From Cylindrodendrum hubeiense (taxonomy: Eukaryota; Ascomycota; Sordariomycetes; Hypocreales; Nectriaceae): a stretch of DNA of 64,000 nucleotides. Under the pieces are notes generated by a model. That model was given only the letters and a program-made list of their open reading frames with translations. It did not search any database and was not told where the DNA came from. The position numbers and the translations under genes are program-made. The stretch lies in NCBI GenBank assembly GCA_014621425.1, contig JAANBB010000151.1, positions 1 through 64,000 of the forward strand, written 5' to 3'. Numbering within the stretch: the stretch's first letter is position 1; every line of letters starts with the position of its first letter. This document shows positions 35,121 through 46,224 of this stretch, in pieces.

Positions 35121-36794
35121 ACCTACCGGCTTCAACTGTTGATCGAAGCCCCAACAAGTTTAATCAACGGCTGTCATATCCATGACTCCAAAACTATAAT
35201 CTTCATGTCCCTCGCTAGACAACCTACCAACTGTTATGACCACAACATCCTCACGGAACTTTCACGATACTGATGATTTCTTTACAACTCTCGTGGATCC
35301 TCGGCACCGAACCAGGACCACAACTTATGAGTCGCCTTGGAGGCTTAATCCAAACCCTAGCCAAAACCTATTGGCCTACGACGTGTCACGTCTTTTCTTT
35401 TTCTACAATTTCCTAAACTGTCGAACTTAATCCAAAAAACCGGAAAAAAATCGCAACAACCAGCCGTCGTCACCGGAAGATGTCATGGCAATCCTTTATT
35501 TTACGCCACTATTAGTCGAACCAGCGACTGGGAAGCAGGGGCACAAGGGAGTTTGTCTTTCTCTGCCAAGGAGGTGGTGATAGTATTATTTCTGCCACCC
35601 CTTGGATGTACTACGCGGCGTCTTGTTCCTGTACGAGTCGACTGCTGTAATGCTATTGTGGCTAGGTTCTGTCTTTTCATGCAGGCAACACAACACACAA
35701 ACAATGTTTTTTTTTAGTGGAACAGATTGCGCAATGTCAAGATACCAGGTGGTAGATGGACAGGCGAGTTGGTGTGGAATGGAGGAGTGAAGCGCGCAGT
35801 TAGATGATGGGCTGTACTGGAGATAGTTTGCGACGGGAGCATTGATGACTGAATGATACTTCTCTTCCTTATTGTTGCCTTGTGGTCTTTCATGGTCTGG
35901 TGACGTTGTGAAATGGATTTATGTTGTTAGTGAGCCAACAAGATGATCCCTCTTGAGTACACCTAGTGCCTTCCTAGACACAGGGGCAGTCGATTCGATG
36001 TAACAAAGTAGGTACCATACGGTTATCATGTCCGGAGGATTGGTCAATATCGCAGAAGTACTGACTTTTCGACTTGTTGATCCTAGCTGCAATCAAGCAT
36101 CAAGTGACAAGTTCCTCAGGGGCGGCGGGTCAACTTAGCAATGGGGATCGACATTGATTAAGATCGACCTAACTGTACTTGATCAAGTCCAGTTGAATCT
36201 CTGCACACCACTTCGCCCTGTTCGCGAGTGCCGCCCGGACTAGGATGTTCAGTTGGTCGGCCTCCCGCATGCATGTTTGACAATGCAGCCGAACCCTACG
36301 GGAGCCTAACGCGCGCAACCAAATGCGAAGCGACGCAAGACAACGCAATATTGCTTCTGTATGGGGGAATTATAAAACTCTGGCGACACGTGGCGTGTAT
36401 TTACAGTCACCCGCCGTCGAAGGCGGCAGATCGCGTGCCGTTCGTGACCAACGAACCTGTTGGCAGGCGAAGATGGAGGGGGGGAAGTGAAGACGAGGCT
36501 GCGCGGTGCAGCTCTGGCTGATGGACATGAGATGATGTGTCTATATTACCGGATGTAACCCGTTGGGAGACGATACTGGCTATCTTGGACCTCTTCTAAA
36601 CAGCGGCGATTCTCCATTCTCCAACAATTCTCCGTCCTCCAGCGATTCTCTCCGTCCTCCAGCGATTCTCTCCGTCCTCCAGCGATTCTCTCCGTCCTCC
36701 AGCGATTCTCTCCATCCTCTAACGATTCTCTCAGTCCTCCAACGACTCTCTCCGTCCACCGACTAATGAGTTTAATCCCGACGGACCCGACGGC
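35121..36794. other. 1.7-kb intergenic region
   Basis: It holds the 3' flank of the ApsA-like gene and the promoter of the coiled-coil gene at 36795. No gene was recognised. The last 190 bp contain the 20-bp minisatellite listed separately. Confidence 0.5.
36641..36760. repeat. 20-bp tandem repeat, 6 copies, immediately upstream of a gene
   Basis: The unit AGCGATTCTCTCCGTCCTCC occurs three times exactly and then three times with substitutions. A degenerate 5' continuation covers about 36602-36640. The array ends 34 bp before the ATG at 36795, so it lies in the 5' leader or core promoter. Confidence 0.92.
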
Positions 36795-38618
36795 ATGACT
36801 GAAAAAACAGAGAAGGGCAAGAAGGCCGTGACTTCTGGAAAGGACAAACAAACACAAGCTACATCAGGTTCCCAACAAGCAAGTGGACAAGGCTTCGTGG
36901 CAAGATTTCAGAAGCTCTACAGCGACTTTGACGAGCTACGCAAGGAAGGGGCCGGCATACAGGCCTACGATGATATTTGCAGCCAGCTGATAAATGCCAA
37001 GAAAGAACTCGAGGACGGGAAGCAAGAAATCTCTGGCCTGCAGACCGAGATTAAAAGGCTCAGGGGAGAAAACGAGTCCGTAGTCCAGGTGTTCGAGGGC
37101 AGATACAAAACTTGGGACACAGTTAAGAATCAGCACGAGAAAAATGCCGAAGAGCTCGATGCATTGAGAGACTCTGCTAAAAGGGACCACAAGGCAGCTA
37201 TAGATGCAAGGCAACGATCAGATCAACTCCAGCAAGAAGCCGACAAGCACAAGAGACAGGTGAAGGACTTAAAAAAAGACAAGTCAGACCTACAAGAGGA
37301 AGTTGAACTCATAGATCTCCAGCTCAAGAAAAAGGGATCTGAGCTCAAGAAGAAAGGAGTCGAGCTAAACAAATGCCGGGAGACACTGCAGGAGCTGCGT
37401 ACAAATCTGGGGCTGCAGCCGTTGGATGTCGAGGCGACGTGAGAATTGTCTCTGACTTAACACCATACCCAACGATTACTGACTGTAATTACAGGAGAGA
37501 GCGTTTTGAGAGATTGGCAAATGGCTTGCATGACCTCGTCTGGAACCATTTCAATCGAACCATTCCCAACTCTGGTGTAAGCCGCGAGGTTTGTCCAGTT
37601 GTTTGGCGGAGCTGACAAGGCTGTCTAGGCCCTGATCGATGTTTCTGGCTCTGCGCTGTCATGGATCCCACAGGTAGCATCCGAATCAAAGGTGGCACAG
37701 TGTATCAGATGTGCCTTTGCCGAGGCCGTCATTGCGCAACAGTTGTCGGCGAGCATCTTTCAAGATGTCTACCTCGTGGACGATACCGCTAAGGCCCATC
37801 TGAAGGGGCTCATCCTGGCCCTAGAGGAGTGGCTGGATGCAGCGCATCCGTTACCAGCAACGATAATTAGATGCCAGATAGCAAAAATCTCGGACGGTTC
37901 ACGAAAGGTAAAGGAGGTGCCCGGCCAGGCCGCCTCGGCTGTCCGGTCCATCCTCAGCCCATGGCTTCATGAAGACCAAACACAAGAGGAACTTTTTACC
38001 CAAGGGCTGGAGGGGTTGTTTGCCGATGCTTTAAAACTTTGGCAGAGACTCCAAAGGACCCGTCAGCGAGCATATGCGGTTACCGACCCGAGTTCTGCAG
38101 ATTGGGATCCCGAGGAAGACGCGAAACCGCATTACGATGGCGAAACGCTACGAGAAGGTGACGGCCGATCTCAGCAGCAGACCCCACAAGACACATACGG
38201 ATTCCCAATAGGAGTGCTCTTCCCGAAGATTTTCATGGTTAATGATAACCAGGACAACAACATCGAATCAGGGGACTACAGCCAGCCTCTCTTCCATGGC
38301 TTCGCACTGTTCAGCACGCAGGGGGCCGTTCTGGCCGCGAGAAGTGAGGGGGCGCCGCGACAGACCCCGCAGAGGTCGAATACGAATGCCGGCAAGCGAC
38401 GTTCTCTCGATTATGGACGGCGAGGCACGGGGCCGGCGCCAATGGAGATGCCGCAAAGCAGGGGGCCGGCGGTGGAGGCCGGCGGTGGCGAGAGGTCGTA
38501 CTCCCGTCGGACAGCATCGCAATCTTCCAGAGCGAGGGAAACGATGACCGAGTCGTTGCTGTCGATGAGAAGTCAGAGATCTGGGAGTGGAGTTGGGAGT
38601 GGAGTTGGTAGTGGGTAG
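36795..38618 (+). CDS. Coiled-coil protein of unknown function, three exons
   Basis: The exons 36795-37438, 37495-37576 and 37629-38618 join in frame through introns of 56 nt (GTGAGA...TTACAG) and 52 nt (GTAAGC, CTGAC branch, TCTAG), giving 571 residues. Residues of about 35-210 are a long charged coiled coil (LQTEIKRLRGENESVVQVFE; later VKDLKKDKSDLQEEVELI). Exon 2 and the start of exon 3 encode a compact region with RFERLANGLHDLVWNHFN and WIPQVASESKVAQCIRCAFA, which is probably a folded helical domain. The C-terminus is disordered and R/S-rich, ending in SGSGVGSGVGSG. I do not recognise the family. An alternative exon 2 end one nucleotide triplet away would break the frame, so the join given is preferred. 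The context gives no functional clue. Confidence 0.7.
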
Positions 38619-39572
38619 GAACTGAACTGTCACAGTCTTTGGGTTGGAGTAGTCTCTCGAAGCGTACAAGGGTGTTATACATATGATAATCACCTATGTC
38701 TTGTCGGCCTATGAGTCAGTGACAGAACAAACGTATCTAATGGCCGCTCCTCTTCCATTTGATTCTATGAGGCAGGCATTCACATGGGGCTTATCGAGAA
38801 TGGGCTCTGGATCTAGTGTCCGGAGTTACACAGCAACAGAACTTGTGTTTGCTCGACCCCCTCTCATGCAAGAGGCCGAAATGAAGAGAAATTTCACGAG
38901 TACTGTGCAGGTTGACGACCCTTTTTTAGACAGGCTGACCCGTGCCCCTCTTCTTGCCAGGTGGCTCCTCGATCGATGTCGGAATAGATAAATAGGCCTT
39001 GCCATCCGCAGAAATGGAGCAGAAAATCTTCCATTCTTAAACATACAGATATATATATATATCCTTGGCCTTGGCCTTGGGCCTAGGCATTGAGCCTGGC
39101 TTCCGGCTTTCCTTTCTACCTATATATTTGGCTCAACATTACTTAAAATGTGCAGCCACAGCCATTCTGATCCCACATTATGTTATTGATGTTGTGAACT
39201 CTGCCGCAAACGACAGGTTCACACACAACATTCTGTCCTGCGCTGCGTCGCAGCAAAGGATCAACAAGATGAGTGTGGGGATCCATCACCAGCATCATAG
39301 GCGGGAAAAGTTTGGCTGTTCAGATCGTGGCGACTGCCCCGAGTATATAAAGCGCACTCCTCCAGGTATGTCCCCCCGCGACCATGTTCTAGAGTGAGCA
39401 CTAACGCCTGGTTATCAGCCTGATGAACCCTCTCTGGCTTCAGATCGCCTGTCGCTGCTCTCACACAGCGAAAGAGGATCGATGTGGGGGTCAAGATGAC
39501 TGGTATTAGGGAAGAGAATTGCCGTGGAGGTCGAGATGACGGCCACTCAACACGGGGAAGAGGATCGAGGTT

Positions 39573-39797
39573 GTGTTCGAGATGACTGGCATACGAAAAG
39601 GACATGGCGCTTTTTGGACTGCGACGAGAAAGAAGCTGCTTGTACGTATGATTGTTAGTAAGGCGCATGGAGCCCGCTATCGTAAGCGCAAGATCCGATG
39701 AGGTCAAGATGACTGGTATTACGAAAAGTACATGGCGCTTTTGGAATGAGGCGACGAAGAAGCTGTTTGTACGTATGGTTGTTAGCTAGGCGCGTGA
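39573..39797. repeat. Diverged direct repeat of about 95 bp, two copies
   Basis: Copy A is about 39573-39669 and copy B about 39703-39797. They share GAGATGACTGG[C/T]AT..ACGAAAAG, then ACATGGCGCTTTT, GCGACGA, AAGAAGCTG and TTGTACGTATG. Shorter partial copies of the AGATGACTGG core occur near 39494 and 39530. Many of the differences are C/T or G/A transitions. Confidence 0.75.
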
Positions 39798-40168
39798 GGC
39801 TGAATAGTAGACTTCGTCCTTGACGCCTCGTTGACATGGTGGTGCCGTTGCCTCTGGCGCTTTCGACGACAGCGCCCAGGCTGGGGAAGCAGCCGTCTCT
39901 AAACGACCCCTCGATTGCTATGTGATCCGTTCCCGCAAACTGTACTCGGTACCGAGCCGAGAATGTCTCACAGAGAGTTGAACACAAAGCCGCATCTCGA
40001 GGGTTTGGTGTAAGTGGCCGATTCTGAGACACCCGGGCTCGGCTAAACCTTTCTACCGCCCAGGGACTGGCCTCGCTGCGCTGTATCAGCTTAGCGCTAT
40101 GTGGCACCTCGACGTGCTCAGGAGCGCCCTGTAATTAGCGGGGAAGCCGCCCGGTACAGGGCAGACTC

Positions 40169-40194
40169 CCCACCACCACCACCACCACCACCAC
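40169..40194. repeat. CCA trinucleotide microsatellite
   Basis: About eight consecutive CCA units in non-coding DNA. Confidence 0.9.
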
Positions 40195-40568
40195 TGATCC
40201 GAGGTGGGTTGGTGGGGGCGCCAGAGTTCGTCCCCTGTGCGGTTAGCCCAGGCAACCTGGCGTATCACATGACGTAGCCCAGGTAGCTCCCCCGGCAGCC
40301 CGGCTTACTGTAGTACACCCTAGGTCGGCACCGCTGTCCCATGATCAACAATCACGGCTGCGTTGTAAGAATGACAACTACACCATCACCGAGCCGTTGA
40401 ACCTGGCCTCTTCTTCCGCGCTCCCTCCGCGATCCCTCCGATGCTGCTCTCCGACGCAGATTCCCCCAGCTAGCAAGCAGTTAGGCCACGGAGCCGCCCA
40501 AGCCGCCCACGCCGCCGCTGTCCCACCACATCGCCGCCGAGGGTCCGCCGGCTCCGACCTCTGGAACA

Positions 40569-43500
40569 ATGGCTGGCTGGAAGTCACTTCTCGTCGCCTA
40601 CCTCCTGGGCGGCGTCACCTTCATTCCTCTCTCTTTGATCGCCGTTGCGGCCATTTTCTTCTACACTCTGCCCGCCCGCAGTCTCGTCGACTCGAGCCAG
40701 ACCAGCGACGCTGACGATCTCGTATTGCCCGGCGACGACACAACCGACCTCGACGCCGCCAAAAAGGCCAGCAAGGAGGGAACCAAACCCCGTGCCAACA
40801 ATGACCTCGACGTCGCCGCCGGCTATTTTGCCGTGTGTCGTGAATACACGCCCATGGGAATCAACGCGAAGCCCATCGAGCGGTCCACCCCGGTCGGTTC
40901 GACTACCGTGGCCTCTCCTAGCCCCAGCGTCTATCAGACCATGTATCGGAGCATCTTCGAGAGGAAGCCTACCCCGGGGCCCCTGGACAGCAGCACAAAC
41001 AGCACCAGTGTTAGCCAGCGGCCCAAGAAGGCGGGCAACGTCTTCTACGTCGTCTTGAGGTTGGTTCCACCCCGTCCTCGTGTGTAAGCACCCGACTAAC
41101 CGAGATCTAGACATGGCCACCTCATGCTCTTCGACGATGATGAGCAAGTCGAAGTTCGACACGTGATTTCCCTCGCACACCATGATATCAGCGTCTATTC
41201 GGGTGGAGGAAAGACGCTCGAGGGCGAGCTATTCATCAAACGAAACGCCTTGTGCTTGACCAGGAAACAGAACAGTCCGGAGAAGGGCCCCGACAGCCAA
41301 ATCTCCAAACCCTTCTATCTCTTTTCCGAGAACTGCTCAGCCAAAGAGGATTTCTACTTTTCCCTCCTGAAGAACCAGGAACTGACCTTTGGCAACGACA
41401 AAAAGGGACCCGTGTCCATGCAGTTTGATGTCAAGAATATCATTTCCCTTGTCCAGAAACTCCACTCTACTGAAGACAACATGCATTCGAGGTGGATCAA
41501 CGCGCTCCTTGGAAGAATATTTTTGGGCATATATAAAACGCGCGACCTCGAGAACTATATCCGCGAGAAACTCACTATCAAAATTTCTCGAGTGAAACGC
41601 CCCTCTTTTCTCACCAACATCACCATTCAGCAAGTGTACACGGGTGATTCGGCTCCGTATTTTACCAACATGAAATTGAGAGACCTGACCGTCGAAGGCG
41701 AGTGTGTTGTCGAGGCCGATGTCAAGTACACCGGCAACTTTCGAATCGAGGTCGCAGCTACGGTCAAAATCGATCTGGGGACCAGATTTAAGGCTCGCGA
41801 GGTCAACCTGGTGCTTGCCGTTGTGCTCAAGAGAGCCGAGGGCCACATGTTCTTTAAGATCAAGCCGCCACCCAGTAACCGGGTGTGGTTCGCGTTCCAG
41901 ACCATGCCCAAGGTGGAAATGGCTATTGAACCCATCGTCAGCTCCAGACAGATCACCTATACCGTCATTCTCCGCCAGATAGAGAACCGCATCAAGGAAG
42001 TCATGGCCGAGACATTTGTCCTGCCATTCTGGGACGACGTGCCTTTCTTCAAAACAGAACACAAGAACTGGAGGGGAGGTATTTTCGAGGGCGACGATGC
42101 TACGGTTCCGTCTGAAGAGGCGGAGATGGCTGCTGCTCAGGCTGCCGAAGCCTCTCAAGCCGCCGAAGTCGCTCAAGCCGCCCAAACAGGCGATGTCGCG
42201 GCTGTCCAGCACTTAGACGAGAGTCCGGATGTGATGGAAGAGACTCGACCCATGGAGAAGAGCCATACTATTCCGGTAATGGAATCATCACCGGTCCCAA
42301 CAGGACTATTCGGGCGGAAGCTCAACAAAGCCCCGACCAGCTTGCCAACGTCCGCTTCCTCAACCAGCATCGAATCCAAGGGGGCGAATCCGAGTCCTTC
42401 CCTTTCACCCAAGATCATCAGGAAGGCAACGGAGCCCATTGTCGGGACCGACGCTGCACATGCCGACATCTTCAAGCCATCATCTTCACCTCCGGACCAC
42501 GCAACCAACTTCATGGCTGCACTGCAGTCGCGCTCACAGGATGCCTCGCCACGACCGGCTACCGCAGATCCACCTACGAGACCTGCATCTCTTTTACAGC
42601 ATTCTAGTGGTTCCTCGTCATCGTCAAAGGAAGTACTGGACGGTGATGCGCAAGAAGACACCAACAAGATGTCCGGTGCGACGGGCCGTCGTAATACGAC
42701 ATCGTCGGCTGGTTCCAGTACCTTCTCAGAGGAAAGGGGCCCCGCATCATCTGCAGCGTCGACCAAAGATTCCATCAAGAGCCAGACCGGGTCGCTGGGA
42801 CGAAACTTTTTTATGCGACGTGAAAACACCGAGGCGACAGTGTCGGACGCGGCGTCAGTCAACAGCGACTCGTCCCAGAAGCGGAATACATTGGCGGCTG
42901 TTACGAATGCTGCAGCTCAGGCAAGGCAGTGGGGATGGAACGCCATTCAGCGACAGAAGGAAGCACGACGCCAGGCAGACCAGGCGAACCACGTCGATCT
43001 TAGCCAACCCATGGGACGCGGGCAGCCTCTGCCTCCACCAGGAACACCACTTCCACGGCCCACGAACGGAATGACAAAGATATCAGCCCCCGTTCCGGTC
43101 CCAGTAAGGAAGCCAGTGGGCTCTCAGTCCTCGGCGCGGACTTCTGCCGAGTCCCTCGAGTCTCATCACGAGCATCGACCCCCGCCGCTGCCTTCGATGC
43201 CTCCGCGACGACGACGTGGCCAAAGCCATGACTTTGGGGCCATGCCAGAAGTGAGCGAAGGACAGAATATTCTCGTTGTCGCCGCACCGAGCGACTCTCA
43301 GCCTAATACGCCGCTGACCGAGGACCTTCCGAGCGTCCCGTCTTGGACCAGAGAGGCCAGCGATGACCAGACGCTGGCCGACAGTGAAGGCTCTCAGCAG
43401 ACATCGGCGCCAGTGCGAGAGCCTTCGATTGCGGAGAAGGAGGAGGATGGCTCGAATAGCCCGATAGAGGCTTTGCCAGCCTCGTCGACCCCCGACGACG

Positions 43501-43598
43501 ACGACGACGATGATTACTCGGGATGGATGGACAATGACGTACTGGAAGTGGAGATGAACGAACCCATGCAGGCACCGATTCCACAGGAAGTCAAGTAG
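40569..43598 (+). CDS. NVJ2: Nvj2/TEX2-type membrane-contact-site protein with PH-like and SMP domains
   Basis: Two exons (40569-41059 and 41111-43598) with a 51-nt intron (GTTGGT, CTAAC branch, ATCTAG) give 992 residues. The N-terminus has one strong membrane segment at about residues 5-33 (LLVAYLLGGVTFIPLSLIAV ...), an ER anchor. A PH-like region occupies about 165-300 (HGHLMLFDDDEQVEVRHVIS; GELFIKRNALCL). The SMP lipid-transfer domain follows at about 295-478 (WINALLGRIFLGIYKTRDLE, VEADVKYTGNFRIEV, FKIKPPPSNRVWFAFQTMPK). The C-terminal half is disordered and rich in S, P and A, ending in an acidic tail (DDDDDDDYSGWMD). Yeast Nvj2 moves ceramide at ER-Golgi contacts and sits at nucleus-vacuole junctions; animal TEX2 is the counterpart. 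This gene is usually called TEX2 in descriptions of mating-type flanks. Confidence 0.93.
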
Positions 43599-44762
43599 CA
43601 ACAGACAGGAGCAGAGTACTTTTGGGAACGGAGTTTTAGGCATAGTAGCTCATGTTAGGGAGTACACAGCCCCGAGAAGAAATAAACATGTTAGCAATCG
43701 CGCCATGGTGAATGGTGATAGGGATACCAGACGGCGTTTTGGTTAATGGGGGCATCTTGGTTGGCCAGAAGCCATAATATACAATAGCGAATTGAATACA
43801 GGTTGATGCTGGCGAGAAACACGAGTTGCTTTGTCTGGTTGATGGGGGCGTACGCGTTCTGGTGAAGGGGATAAGGGGACACGGGGACGAGGTGACAAGG
43901 GGGCCCGGAGACAATCCGTTGGTCCCTTGGGCGACTCGGGGACGCCGGGTGAGCACTGCCGGCGTTAGCTCCCGAAGCCGGGCTCCCCGGCTCCCCGGAG
44001 GAGGAGGAGGAGGAGGAGCCATCTGGGGGTTTCTCGGCGGCGGCTGGAGATAGGCCGTAGACGGGCTGCTGCAAACGCAACCGGTGGTCGAGGAACCGTC
44101 TCTGTTTCGTCGGCTCGCTCGCTATACTCGACTTGGACCCTCTCACTGTCGCGACACGACTGAGTTCGTGCATCTTGATTCATCACCATCCGAATCGAAG
44201 CCGTTCCCCGTCGCCAGATCGTCAAACCCTCTGTCTCGGATGCGGGGCCCCGGCCTCGACTCGGATGCGGGGCCCCGGCCTCGACTCGGATCGCTTCCCC
44301 ATGTTGCCGGCTCCGCCCCCCGTACCCCCGTCGTGACGACTAATGCAGCCTTCTAGAAACATGCAGCAGATGCTCGCATCATCCCCCACGTTGGATCCAA
44401 GTCCGGCCGGCGATCACGCCTCCGTTTTGCAGTGCCTGCTGATTCGAGACATCGTGGCCCCTCGCGGCATAGATCCCAGGGCATGGCTTTTATGTCCTGC
44501 GTCCATTGGCGATCGGCGCACGTCGAGTTGGCCGCCTGCCCGGTCGCTGGAGCCCATGATTATGGTTGCTTATTAGAGATGCTTCACGTCCAACAATGGT
44601 TAACAATAAGGGCTTCCCCCAACAATGGCCAGCAATGAGCAACTTGTTCAACTCATTGAAATCAACTGCTTAGTCCTAGTCTCGCCTCTTTGCTACCCGG
44701 CTTGGTTCGTCGTACAAGCCAGAAGCTGACTTTGCTCGTCAACACCTTGACGACCCATAGAG
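43599..44762. other. 1.2-kb intergenic region with a 25-bp duplication
   Basis: No gene is recognised. A 25-bp direct duplication lies at 44235-44284, and a GAGGAG tract near 43995-44020. Searching by eye for the DUF1752 motif that usually precedes DUF3295 gave nothing. Confidence 0.45.
44235..44284. repeat. 25-bp tandem duplication
   Basis: Two exact copies of a 25-bp GC-rich unit starting CTCGGATGCGGGGCCCC, followed by a partial third copy (CTCGGATCG). Confidence 0.9.
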
Positions 44763-45389
44763 ATGACTGCTAGAGACTACATTGACGACAACGCAGTTGA
44801 TGACGGAGACTCCGATTGGGAATCAGATGGCCCCGAACAAGCCGGCAAGGCCTTCCAACGCATGCCCTGCAGGAAAGCAGCAACAACACCTTCGCTCATC
44901 TCCATTGGACTTGCGAAGCGTTCCAGCACACCGGGTAACGGAACTCCACAGCCAGCACAACTACACCATCATGCCAACCATTCCATTGATGTGCCTGAGA
45001 TTACCGAACCAGCTTCCCAGCCGGATAGCGACCCCAGCGAAGACTGCGTCATGATGAAGCCCACGCGGCCACGCAAACGCGAGGTGCTCCCGATTAGATC
45101 CCGCCCAATCGCGATCCGCCCCCGGACCACCCAGGATTCCCCGTACAACTCCCCGGGCACCAACCGGCGAGATATGCTCACGTCCGAGCTGCCGGAGTCT
45201 CTCCGCCGCCACATGCTGTGGGAGCGGCAGCAAAAGAGCTCGACCGTGAACGCCGTCCTCAAGCGTCGCCACACCTTGGAAGACGTGCCCAAGCTGAAGC
45301 AAGAGCACGCAACACCCTGCCCGAATCCAATCAGGAGCTTTCAGGAATTCAGGACGGTTTGCAACGGATACCACGACAAGGGGTGGTGA
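44763..45389 (+). CDS. Short DUF3295-domain protein
   Basis: A single exon encodes 208 residues. It matches the C-terminal half of the fungal DUF3295 family: an acidic start (AVDDGDSDWESD), FQRM then TTPSLISIGLAKRSS, the hallmark block MLTSELPESLRRHMLWERQQ (about residues 137-156) with VLKRRHTLEDVPKLKQ after it, and the closing GYHDKGW. Typical members are about twice this length and have an N-terminal DUF1752/AreA-GATA-like region; that part is absent, and no upstream exon encoding it was found. It may be a natural short paralogue or a 5'-truncated copy. Family members are thought to be nuclear regulators, but no function is assigned here. Confidence 0.78.
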   Translation: MTARDYIDDNAVDDGDSDWESDGPEQAGKAFQRMPCRKAATTPSLISIGLAKRSSTPGNGTPQPAQLHHHANHSIDVPEITEPASQPDSDPSEDCVMMKPTRPRKREVLPIRSRPIAIRPRTTQDSPYNSPGTNRRDMLTSELPESLRRHMLWERQQKSSTVNAVLKRRHTLEDVPKLKQEHATPCPNPIRSFQEFRTVCNGYHDKGW

Positions 45390-46224
45390 GCTCGCATGGT
45401 AATTCCACCAGACAGTATTGAACACAATGTGTGGACCGTTATGTGGTGGACGCCAATGATCAAGGCATCCCTCGACAGTTTGAGGGACTTGGCCTTTCGG
45501 ACACGAACGGCTATTGCTGACATATGGGCTGGCCTGATCACAGCCAAGCATAGCCAAGTTGTGAAGAAACCTCCTGGAAGTACCGCTGGTTGTATAAACC
45601 CTGCTTGTTGCGGATTAGCCTTGAAAGGAAACCTGCGGTTGCTCCTTATTTAGGTTGATACTCAGACACCCTTCAGAGACCGTGATCTGAATGGCCCCTC
45701 TCGAGGTTGGGTTCTGGAAGAGTCATGGCTGGGTATTTCCCACTCTTTGGTATCGTAAGTGTATCTGATGCCGTGCTGGCACCTATTGGCATCGCGCATC
45801 GATGGGTTGCGGCAATAATATTTGCAGGGTTGGTCGGATTCTTGCCACTGCAGAAGCCACGACGTAACTATGTTAGCCGGTTTCTGTCTTGTGTCGGAAA
45901 ATGCGTTTTCCTGGGATGGGAGGCTGGCCGGGTGAATTATAGGGACGGGGCTTGTATCCTCCCTTTGGTTCAGAATAAGGCTGTCAATGGCGGATAGCAT
46001 GATTAAAGACAAAAGGAGCACAACGGGGGCTCAAGGCGAATATAAAGGCGCAACAACTCTACTGTATTGATTCCGGCATCTCCTGGCACTGGTGTGGTGC
46101 TCAGAGTGGGATGTGTCCTTTGGTTGCAGCAAAGATAAAGTCTTAAAATAACCCAAGGTCCTCCTGGGGTTGCTCGTTTCACACACGATTCATACATCAT
46201 TTATACAACATTAATCAAAACCTA
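45390..46224. other. Convergent 3' intergenic region
   Basis: It lies between the 3' ends of the DUF3295 gene (plus) and REV3 (minus). Small open frames are present on both strands without motifs. Nothing else is seen. Confidence 0.5.

Larger units (their letters stand above)
38619..40568. other. 1.95-kb intergenic region with diverged repeats
   Basis: No gene is seen. It contains an AT dinucleotide tract (about 39047-39061), a CCTTGG-type short repeat (about 39062-39090), a diverged direct repeat (39573-39797) and a CCA trinucleotide tract (40169-40194). The last 200 bp, with CT- and C-rich sequence, are the presumed NVJ2 promoter/leader. Confidence 0.5.

Noticed and set aside
41337..42212. 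Minus-strand 291-codon frame inside NVJ2
   Set aside because: It is antisense to the SMP domain coding region and has no motif of its own.
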